A stretch of 20,560 nt of DNA from an uncultured Campylobacter sp. Lineage in GTDB: Bacteria > Campylobacterota > Campylobacteria > Campylobacterales > Campylobacteraceae. The stretch covers positions 1 through 20,560 of the forward strand of contig NZ_CALIAV010000074.1 of the NCBI RefSeq assembly GCF_938045625.1. The letters run 5' to 3'. Shown in pieces: positions 14,899 through 20,560 of the stretch. A model generated the notes under the pieces. The model did not search any database and was not told the origin of the DNA. It saw only the letters and a program-made list of their open reading frames with translations. Each line of letters starts with the position of its first letter. Positions within the stretch are counted from its first letter, which is position 1. Both the position numbers and the translations under genes were made by a program.

Positions 14899-15084
14899 AA
14901 ATTTCTCCCTCTTTCAAATTTTGCCGAACGACTCAAATTTAACGATGGACCAAATTTGCGCTCAAATTTAATCCGCCGCACGTAAATTTGACGGCAAAAA
15001 TCTAAATTTCGCCGCATCAAATTTAAAATAATCAAATTTGCACCGGCCGTAAAGCCCTAAAATTCGTCCTTCTCAATCAAATTT
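14899..15084. repeat. Non-coding stretch with ten AAATTT words
   Basis: Between the S-layer terminator and the flagellin promoter there is no gene. It contains AAATTT ten times, mostly as CAAATTT, at 14899, 14916, 14935, 14952, 14964, 14984, 15004, 15019, 15034 and 15079, with typical spacing 12-20 bases. Such words are common between genes in high-GC Campylobacter, so this may be background composition. The regular spacing just upstream of a sigma-28 promoter also allows a DNA-bending or binding role. Confidence 0.55.
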
Positions 15085-15115
15085 GAAAAAATCAAAAAAA
15101 TTTTACCTCTACCCC

Positions 15116-15142
15116 TAAAGTTTTTTTGATTTCGTCCGATAT
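15116..15142 (+). promoter_or_regulatory. Sigma-28 (FliA) promoter of the flagellin gene
   Basis: TAAAGTTT at 15116-15123, eleven bases, then TCCGATAT at 15135-15142: nearly the full FliA consensus (TAAAGTTT-N11-GCCGATAA). It lies about 50 bases before the flagellin ATG, with transcription expected to start near 15150. Confidence 0.92.
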
Positions 15143-15151
15143 AGTTTTTGA

Positions 15152-15166
15152 ACGACAAGAAGTCGT
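15152..15166 (+). other. 5'-terminal hairpin in the flagellin leader
   Basis: ACGAC and GTCGT flank AAGAA, giving a 5-bp stem and 5-nt loop almost exactly at the predicted first bases of the flagellin mRNA. Hairpins at the very 5' end commonly protect abundant mRNAs. The ribosome binding site (AAAAGGA, 15178-15184) lies free downstream. Confidence 0.5.
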
Positions 15167-15190
15167 AATTAAACTTTAAAAGGATTTACA

Positions 15191-16693
15191 ATGAGTTTTC
15201 GTATTAACACGAACATCAACGCTCTAAACACACACGCAAACGCAGTCGGTAACAACCGCAACCTTTCTCTTTCTTTGGGTAAACTTAGCTCAGGTTTGAG
15301 AATCCAAACTGCAGCAGATGACGCCTCTGGTCTTGCTATCGCTGATAGCCTTCGCTCTCAAGCTAGCGCGCTTGGTCAAGCTATCGCAAACGGTAACGAC
15401 GCTATCGGTATCATCCAAGTAGCGGATAAGGCTATGGACGAGCAGCTAAAAATCCTTGATACTATCAAAGTAAAAGCTACTCAATCAGCTCAAGACGGTC
15501 AAACAAGCGACTCTCGTCAAGCGCTACAAGCCGACATCGTTCGCCTAATGGAAGAGCTAGACAACATCGGTAACTCTACGTCTTTCAACGGCCAGCAGTT
15601 ACTAAACGGAACATTCTCTAACAAAGAGTTCCAAATCGGCGCTTACTCAAACCAAACAGTTAAAGCTTCTATCGGCGCTACTACGTCAGATAAGATCGGT
15701 CTAACAAGATTTGAGAGCTCTAAGCTATTGACATTTGCAGGCAAAGTTAGCCTTACTTTCCTAAACGTAGACGGCGTAAATAACGTAAAAGTAGCTGCGG
15801 CTACAATCTCAACCGGTCTAGGTAAAGGCGTAGGCGCGCTAGCTGAAAATATCAACAAGCTATCCGATAAAACCGGCATTAGAGCTACGTTTGATACTAC
15901 GTGGGTATCTAGTAAAGCTATCAGCGGCGGTCAGATCCTAAGCCTTGTCATCAATGGCGTAAAAATCGGCGACCTAGAGGTAAAAGAAGGCGATAAAAAC
16001 GGCGCTTTGGTAAATGCTATCAACAAAGTTAAAGACCAAACAGGCGTAGAAGCATCTGTAAACACAGAAGGTAGAATGGTACTAACTAGCCGCGACGGTA
16101 GAGCTATAAAAATCTCAGGCGACAAAGTAAGTGCCGGCCTAGGCGGCAAAAGAGGAACATCTATGTTCGTAGGACGCCTAAACCTAGTTCGCCTAGACGG
16201 TCGCGATATCAAAGTATCAAGCGGTAATGCAGCAGGAGCTTTCTCTGTGGCGTTTAGTAAAGACGGTAACGGCGAAGGCGGCAACCAGCAGTCAGTGGCT
16301 CTAAGAGATATCAAGGGGCAACTAGATCCGGATCTAGCCGCTGCTATGGGCTTCCAAAGAATGAGCAAAGCTGCTATGACATCAGCTCAATCAGCAGGCG
16401 TTATGACTCTACGCGGCGCGATGGCTGTTATGGATATCGCTGAGTCTGCTCAAAAAACACTTGACCAGATCCGCTCAGACCTAGGTTCTGTTCAAAATCA
16501 ACTTGTTGCAACCGTAAACAACATCACAGTTACTCAAGTAAACGTAAAATCAGCCGAATCTCAAATCAGAGACGTTGATTTCGCTGCCGAGTCAGCAAAC
16601 TTCTCTAAGTTTAACATCCTTGCTCAGTCAGGAAGTTATGCTATGAGCCAAGCTAACTCTGTTCAGCAAAACGTTTTAAGACTACTTCAGTAG
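15191..16693 (+). CDS. flaA: Flagellin, major filament subunit
   Basis: The flagellar filament protein, exported by the flagellar type III apparatus. It is 500 residues, shorter than C. jejuni FlaA, the difference falling in the surface-exposed middle. The N-terminal D0/D1 part (residues 1-~165, beginning MSFRINTNINALN, with KLSSGLRI and DDASGLAIAD) and the C-terminal part (~420-500, ending in QQNVLRLLQ) are strongly conserved. Residues 89-98 read LDTIKVKATQ, the epsilonproteobacterial version of the D1 site that escapes TLR5 recognition. The middle (~165-410) is variable. It has a sigma-28 promoter, a good ribosome binding site and its own terminator, so it is a single-gene unit. Only one flagellin gene is in the window; assignment as flaA rather than flaB rests on the sigma-28 promoter. 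It sits directly downstream of the S-layer cluster but shares no promoter with it. Confidence 0.97.
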   Translation: MSFRINTNINALNTHANAVGNNRNLSLSLGKLSSGLRIQTAADDASGLAIADSLRSQASALGQAIANGNDAIGIIQVADKAMDEQLKILDTIKVKATQSAQDGQTSDSRQALQADIVRLMEELDNIGNSTSFNGQQLLNGTFSNKEFQIGAYSNQTVKASIGATTSDKIGLTRFESSKLLTFAGKVSLTFLNVDGVNNVKVAAATISTGLGKGVGALAENINKLSDKTGIRATFDTTWVSSKAISGGQILSLVINGVKIGDLEVKEGDKNGALVNAINKVKDQTGVEASVNTEGRMVLTSRDGRAIKISGDKVSAGLGGKRGTSMFVGRLNLVRLDGRDIKVSSGNAAGAFSVAFSKDGNGEGGNQQSVALRDIKGQLDPDLAAAMGFQRMSKAAMTSAQSAGVMTLRGAMAVMDIAESAQKTLDQIRSDLGSVQNQLVATVNNITVTQVNVKSAESQIRDVDFAAESANFSKFNILAQSGSYAMSQANSVQQNVLRLLQ

Positions 16694-16700
16694 TTAACAC

Positions 16701-16726
16701 TTTAAGGCCGCTTCGGCGGTCTTAAA
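16701..16726 (+). terminator. Flagellin terminator hairpin with UUCG loop
   Basis: Arms 16701-16711 and 16716-16726 form an 11-bp stem (one G-U pair) closed by a TTCG tetraloop, the most stable kind, starting seven bases after the flagellin stop codon. Only a short run of Ts follows, so it may act in termination, 3'-end protection or both. Confidence 0.8.
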
Positions 16727-16782
16727 TTTCAAAAACCCAAACACCAATAGTTAAGACATCTCCAAAAATAATGGTTAATGTA

Positions 16783-16800
16783 GGCGCCAAATTTGACGCC
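16783..16800. repeat. Near-perfect 18-nt palindrome
   Basis: GGCGCCAAATTTGACGCC pairs end to end with one mismatch. It lies between the two hairpins that separate the flagellin and topoisomerase genes. Its purpose is unclear; it contains the AAATTT word common in this genome. Confidence 0.4.
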
Positions 16801-16821
16801 TGCTCTTTAGAAGTGAATTTT

Positions 16822-16850
16822 AAAGTCGAGTTTTACCCGCTCGACTTTTT
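16822..16850 (+). terminator. Second terminator-like hairpin before topA
   Basis: AAAGTCGAG (16822-16830) pairs with CTCGACTTT (16840-16848) around a 9-base loop, followed by more Ts and preceded by As, so it could work on either strand. It insulates topA from flagellin read-through. Confidence 0.75.
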
Positions 16851-16926
16851 GCTCCAAATTTTATCCCACTTTTCCAAGTCAAATTTAAATTCAAACGATA
16901 AATTAATGCCATTAGTTTAAATTTTT

Positions 16927-16935
16927 TGCTACAAT
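16927..16935 (+). promoter_or_regulatory. Extended -10 promoter for topA
   Basis: TGCTACAAT with a T-run directly upstream, 29 bases before the ATG at 16965. It overlaps a possible upstream TTG start at 16926, which argues that the real start is the later ATG. Confidence 0.7.
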
Positions 16936-16964
16936 TACCGCAAAAAATTAAAAAGGCTATATTA

Positions 16965-19073
16965 ATGAAAAGCTTAATCATCGTGGAATCTCCCGCGAAA
17001 GCCAAAACGATAAAAAATTTCCTCGGAAGCGACTACGATGTCATCGCATCAAAAGGCCACATCAGAGATCTACCAAAAACCGCATTTGGTATCAAGATCG
17101 AGGGCGAAAAATTTACTCCCGAGTACAAAATAAGCGCCGATCACTCCGCGATCGTAAAAGAGATCAAAGAACTAGCCAAAAACGCCGACCAAATCTACCT
17201 CGCAACCGATGAGGATCGCGAAGGAGAGGCCATCGCCTACCACATCGCCGCAGCCATCGGCAAAAAGCCCGAGAGCCTGCCTCGTATCGTATTTCACGAG
17301 ATCACAAAAAGCGCCATCGAGGCCGCTTTAAAAAACCCGCGCACGATAAATATGGATAGCGTAAACGCGCAGCAAGCACGCCGCCTGCTAGACCGAATCG
17401 TAGGCTACAAGCTCTCGCCACTGTTAAATTTAAAAATACAAAAGGGACTAAGCGCCGGACGCGTGCAAAGCGCCGCTCTAAAAATCATCGTAGATAGAGA
17501 GCGCGAGATTCGCGACTTTAAACCGATCGAATACCACAGTATAGACGCTGTTTTTAAAAAAGACCTTGACGCCGAGCTGGTTAAATTTGAAGCGCAAAAG
17601 ATCGAAAAGCTAACGATAACAAACGGCGATAGAGCCAAATTTATCGTGGAAAATCTAAAAAGCGATAAATTTAGCGTCCGCGAGATCGAAGCCAAAGAGC
17701 GCAAAACCGAGCCCGCACCGCCTTTTATGACCTCGACGTTGCAACAAAGCGCGAGCAACCGCCTAGGCTTTAGCCCGAAAAAAACGATGATGATCGCGCA
17801 AAATTTATACGAAGGCGTGCAGACGCACCAGGGCTTTATGGGTGCGATAACCTACATGAGAACGGACAGCCTAAATCTCGCCAAAGAGGCCGTCGCAGCC
17901 GCGCGCGAGATGATAGAAAAAGAGTATGGCGAGCGCTACCTGCCGGCGAAGGCTAAATTTTACGCTACCAAAAGCAAAGGCGCGCAAGAAGCGCATGAGG
18001 CTATCCGCCCGACAAATCTTAGCTTCACGCCCGCTATCGCCGCGCAATATCTAGAAAAAGACGCGCTACGCCTCTACACGCTCATCTACAACCGCTTTTT
18101 AGCCTGCCAGATGAGCGCTAGCATTAGCCAAACGCAAAACGTATTCGTCGCGGGCGCAAAGGGCGAGTTTAAAATAAGCGGCCGCAAGGTGCTGTTTGAC
18201 GGATTTTACCGCGTTTACGGCGATATGGATAAGGATAAAATTTTGCCCGACCTAAAAATCGGCGATGAAATGAGCCTGCAAAGCATCAAAAGCTCGCAGC
18301 ACTTCACCGAACCACCGTCTCGCTACTCGGAGGCCGGACTCGTTAAAAAGCTAGAAAGCCTAGGCATAGGGCGCCCTAGCACCTACGCGCCGACCATCTC
18401 GCTACTAACCTCTCGCGACTACGTCAAAGTCGAAAAAAAACAGCTCGTGCCAAACGAGATCGCTTTTACGATGATGGGCGTTTTGGAGGAGCATTTTAGC
18501 GATATCGTAGATAGCGAATTTACGTCAAATATGGAAGAAAAGCTCGATCACGTCGCCGAAGATAAAGCCGACTGGCAAAAGCTTTTGAGCGATTTTTATC
18601 ATCCGTTTATAGATAAAATTTCAGCTGGCAAAACGGGCATAAAAAGCCAAAAAGTCGCCACTCCGATCGGCGAAAAGTGCCCTGAGTGCGGCGGCGAGCT
18701 ACTACTGCGAAAGGGGCGCTACGGCGAGTTTATCGCGTGCGGAAATTTCCCAAAATGCAAATACTCGCGCAATATCGCAAAGGAAGAGCAAGGCACGCAG
18801 GAAGGCGAAGCTGCGGCAAAGCCGAAAAAAGAGCTCAAAAAGATCGACGTGCCGTGTCCAAAATGCGGCGGCGATATCGTCGAGCGCATCAGCCGCAGGG
18901 GTAAATTTTACGGTTGCGCAAACTACCCCAAATGCGACTTCGTCTCAAACTACGAGCCAGTCGCCGAAAAATGCGACGAATGCGGCGGCGATATGATCAA
19001 AAAAGAGCTAAAAAAGGGGACGTTTCACGAGTGCGTGAAGTGCAAGAAAAAGGTGCAAATCGCGGAGCAATAA
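16965..19073 (+). CDS. topA: DNA topoisomerase I (type IA)
   Basis: Relaxes negative supercoils by cutting one DNA strand. From the chosen ATG it has 702 residues. The Toprim domain starts at MKSLIIVESP (E8) with DxD at D82/D84 (ATDEDREGEAIA). QSAALKIIVDRE belongs to the core, and the catalytic tyrosine is Y297 in AITYMRTDS. Three C-terminal zinc-ribbon units follow: CPECGG...CGNFPKC (~572-600), CPKCGG...CANYPKC (~631-658) and CDECGG...CVKCKK (~668-697). Full-length for an epsilonproteobacterial TopA, somewhat shorter than the E. coli enzyme. An in-frame TTG at 16926 extends the frame by 13 residues, but it falls on the promoter, and homology begins at MKSLIIVE; AAAAAGG before the ATG supports the later start. 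Ordinary housekeeping gene with its own promoter. Confidence 0.97.
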   Translation: MKSLIIVESPAKAKTIKNFLGSDYDVIASKGHIRDLPKTAFGIKIEGEKFTPEYKISADHSAIVKEIKELAKNADQIYLATDEDREGEAIAYHIAAAIGKKPESLPRIVFHEITKSAIEAALKNPRTINMDSVNAQQARRLLDRIVGYKLSPLLNLKIQKGLSAGRVQSAALKIIVDREREIRDFKPIEYHSIDAVFKKDLDAELVKFEAQKIEKLTITNGDRAKFIVENLKSDKFSVREIEAKERKTEPAPPFMTSTLQQSASNRLGFSPKKTMMIAQNLYEGVQTHQGFMGAITYMRTDSLNLAKEAVAAAREMIEKEYGERYLPAKAKFYATKSKGAQEAHEAIRPTNLSFTPAIAAQYLEKDALRLYTLIYNRFLACQMSASISQTQNVFVAGAKGEFKISGRKVLFDGFYRVYGDMDKDKILPDLKIGDEMSLQSIKSSQHFTEPPSRYSEAGLVKKLESLGIGRPSTYAPTISLLTSRDYVKVEKKQLVPNEIAFTMMGVLEEHFSDIVDSEFTSNMEEKLDHVAEDKADWQKLLSDFYHPFIDKISAGKTGIKSQKVATPIGEKCPECGGELLLRKGRYGEFIACGNFPKCKYSRNIAKEEQGTQEGEAAAKPKKELKKIDVPCPKCGGDIVERISRRGKFYGCANYPKCDFVSNYEPVAEKCDECGGDMIKKELKKGTFHECVKCKKKVQIAEQ

Positions 19074-19075
19074 CG

Positions 19076-19363
19076 GCGGCTTGTCTTTTTGGTTTATACT
19101 TCGTTAGAAATTTCGCCGAAGCTCGGTTACATACTACTTGTATGCGCCCTCGCTCGGCTCATTTCCGCCTCGTCTAAACGCAAAAATACGTCGCCTTATA
19201 GATTGCAACTCAGAAATTTTAAATTTAAACATAAAAACGATAAGGCGAAGTATCGCGAGATGATTTTTAGAGCTTTGAAGCAAAATTGAGCGTACGCTAG
19301 GCATATAGCCTGTGGAGCGAAAATTTTGCGAAATCTCGGAAAAGCACTCGAGAGACAAGCCGC
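19076..19363. repeat. Compound inverted-repeat element between topA and bioB
   Basis: The 308-base gap holds no gene. It is almost filled by a 288-base unit bounded by an exact 11-bp inverted repeat: GCGGCTTGTCT at 19076-19086 and AGACAAGCCGC at 19353-19363. Inside, weaker complementarity continues (AATTTCGC on the left against GCGAAATC on the right). A second nested pair, CGCCTTAT (19192-19199) and ATAAGGCG (19240-19247), closes the centre. Small hairpins lie in each arm (CATAC/GTATG on the left, AGGC/GCCT on the right). The whole can fold as a long branched hairpin, like a MITE or REP/BIME-type element, or act as the topA terminator. No transposase or target-site duplication was seen. Confidence 0.6.
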
Positions 19364-19381
19364 TAAAAAAGGAATAATCTA

Positions 19382-20221
19382 ATGAAAACTATTATGTTAT
19401 GCGCCATCTGTTCGGTCAGTTCGGGTAACTGCTCCGAGGACTGTGGATACTGTACGCAAAGCGCAGGTATAAATGCCGGCATCGAAAAATACAAAATGAA
19501 AAGCGTCGAGCAAGTAGTCGCCGAGGCCAAGATCGCGGCGGCAAACCACGCGCTGGGCTTTTGCCTCGTCACCAGCGGCGCAAGACTCACGGACAAAAAG
19601 ACCGAGGAGATCGCCCGCCTCGCACGCGCCGTAAATAAAGAAGTTCCAAACCTCATGCTGATCGCTTGCAACGGCATGGCGACGCTACCGCAGCTAAAAG
19701 AGCTAAAAAGCGCGGGCGTGTTTAGCTACAATCACAACCTTGAGACCTCGCGCGAGTTTTTCCCGCAAATTTGCTCGACGCATAGCTGGGACGAGCGCTG
19801 GCAGACCAACATCGACGCCAAAGAAGCGGGGCTAATGCTTTGCACGGGCGGCATTTACGGGCTTGGCGAGAGCGAGGCCGACCGCGCGAGCTTGCAAGCT
19901 AGCCTTGCGAAGCTTGATCCGTTTTCTAGCCCGATAAATTTCTTTATCCCAAACGACGCGCTACGCGTCAAACGGCCGCCTATGGGAGCGGACGAAGCCC
20001 TACGGATCATCGACGACACCGTCCGCGCACTGCCTAACGCTCGCGTTATGATAGCAGGCGGTCGCGAGAAAATTTTAGGCGAACGTCAATACGAAATCTT
20101 TGATCACGGCGTCTCCGCCGTCGTCATCGGCGACTACCTCACGACCAAGGGCGAGGTCGCCAGCCGCGATATCGCCGAGTTTAAAGCGCGCGGATTTAGC
20201 TTCGCGACGCTTTGCCACTGA
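19382..20221 (+). CDS. bioB: Biotin synthase (radical SAM)
   Basis: Inserts sulfur into dethiobiotin in the last step of biotin synthesis. It is 279 residues, the short form usual in Campylobacter and Helicobacter (E. coli BioB is about 346). The radical-SAM cluster ligands are C17, C21 and C24 (CSEDCGYC). The ligands of the auxiliary 2Fe-2S cluster appear kept: C61 (GFCLVTSG), C96 (ACNGMATL), C154 (MLCTGGIYGLGE) and R228 (AGGREK). NHNLETS replaces the common NHNLDTS. The start is an ATG preceded by AAAAAAGGA. No other biotin gene is in the window. The inverted-repeat element upstream separates it from topA, and no distinct promoter was identified; transcription may arise inside that element or by read-through. 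Confidence 0.96.
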   Translation: MKTIMLCAICSVSSGNCSEDCGYCTQSAGINAGIEKYKMKSVEQVVAEAKIAAANHALGFCLVTSGARLTDKKTEEIARLARAVNKEVPNLMLIACNGMATLPQLKELKSAGVFSYNHNLETSREFFPQICSTHSWDERWQTNIDAKEAGLMLCTGGIYGLGESEADRASLQASLAKLDPFSSPINFFIPNDALRVKRPPMGADEALRIIDDTVRALPNARVMIAGGREKILGERQYEIFDHGVSAVVIGDYLTTKGEVASRDIAEFKARGFSFATLCH

Positions 20222-20560
20222 TTCAAATTTGCCTTTAAAGGACGGAAAATTTGCGGGCTCGATTTTGGCGGAGTAACCGTCAAATTTGGCCTATTCTTAA
20301 AATGTATTTTGGAGTTTAGACACTATATTTCGCTAAAATTATAAATTTGACGCACCGAGACCCACACCGCGAAAACTCTAAATTTGGTTTGGCTAAATTT
20401 AGCGTTGCACATTAAATTTAATCTTTCTTGTTAAGAGGAAAGGGGCTTGAATTGCGCTCTGCTTTGCAGCTCTCAAAGAGAGTGCAAGCACAAGGCGAGG
20501 CAAAACCGAAGCAAAAGAGCTCCTTAGCGATTTATCTGTTTTCTTTTCTTTGGGAGAGGA
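20222..20560. other. Right-end non-coding stretch with palindromes and a hairpin
   Basis: No gene or clear promoter is visible in these 339 bases. They contain two perfect palindromes, GCTAAATTTAGC (20392-20403) and ATTAAATTTAAT (20411-20422), and a hairpin at 20465-20486 (TGCA-G-CTCTC, AAA loop, GAGAG-TGCA, one bulged base). From about 20425 the composition becomes purine-rich and unlike coding sequence. It could be a repeat family member, a small RNA or the leader of a gene beyond the window. Confidence 0.45.

Noticed and set aside
16926..16964. TTG start giving a 715-residue topoisomerase I
   Set aside because: The TTG lies on the extended -10 promoter, and family homology begins at the ATG at 16965.
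18686..19289. Small plus-strand frames overlapping the end of topA and the following gap
   Set aside because: Arg-rich frame-shifted reading of the zinc-ribbon codons; the part in the gap is covered by the inverted-repeat element and shows no coding features.

Overview
The window looks like chromosome of a high-GC, probably oral, Campylobacter, with the C. rectus / C. showae group as best guess. The clues are a TLR5-evasive epsilonproteobacterial flagellin, a short ~280-residue BioB, the genus-typical excess of AAATTT words in non-coding DNA, extended -10 promoters (TGCTATAAT type), and a surface-layer (S-layer) locus organised like the Campylobacter fetus sap locus. Species is inference; no rRNA or other marker is present.

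Layout. (1) 153-3425 (-): large S-layer/RTX-type protein A. (2) 3537-8942 (-): a compact four-gene type I secretion operon in the order sapC-sapD-sapE-sapF (SapC-family protein, ABC exporter, membrane-fusion protein, TolC-like outer membrane protein). (3) 8943-9197: divergent promoter region. (4) 9198-11903 and 12072-14849 (+): tandem S-layer/RTX-type proteins B and C, each with its own promoter and terminator. (5) 15191-16693 (+): flagellin with a textbook sigma-28 promoter. (6) 16965-19073 (+): DNA topoisomerase I. (7) 19076-19363: a compound inverted-repeat element. (8) 19382-20221 (+): biotin synthase. (9) 20222-20560: no gene seen.

How the parts work together. Proteins A, B and C share a ~180-residue N-terminal module (DUF4214-like, two copies of a G-[IL]-[ND]-A-W-V motif), a Thr/Asn/Asp-rich repetitive middle, a few GGxGxD-type calcium-binding repeats and a common C-terminal block. 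They lack signal peptides, so the SapD-SapE-SapF exporter between them is the obvious secretion route. The N-terminal module probably anchors them to lipopolysaccharide, by analogy with C. fetus SapA.

Most notable points. The SapC protein appears to be a fusion: its first ~140 residues resemble a Y1/RAYT (IS200-like, REP-associated) transposase domain whose HUH histidines have been replaced, followed by the SapC domain. The exporter operon is flanked by oppositely oriented S-layer genes, as in the invertible C. fetus sap locus. Here, however, the inverted 5' ends have diverged at synonymous sites and every S-layer gene has its own promoter, so the locus looks like a fixed relative of the C. 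fetus switch.
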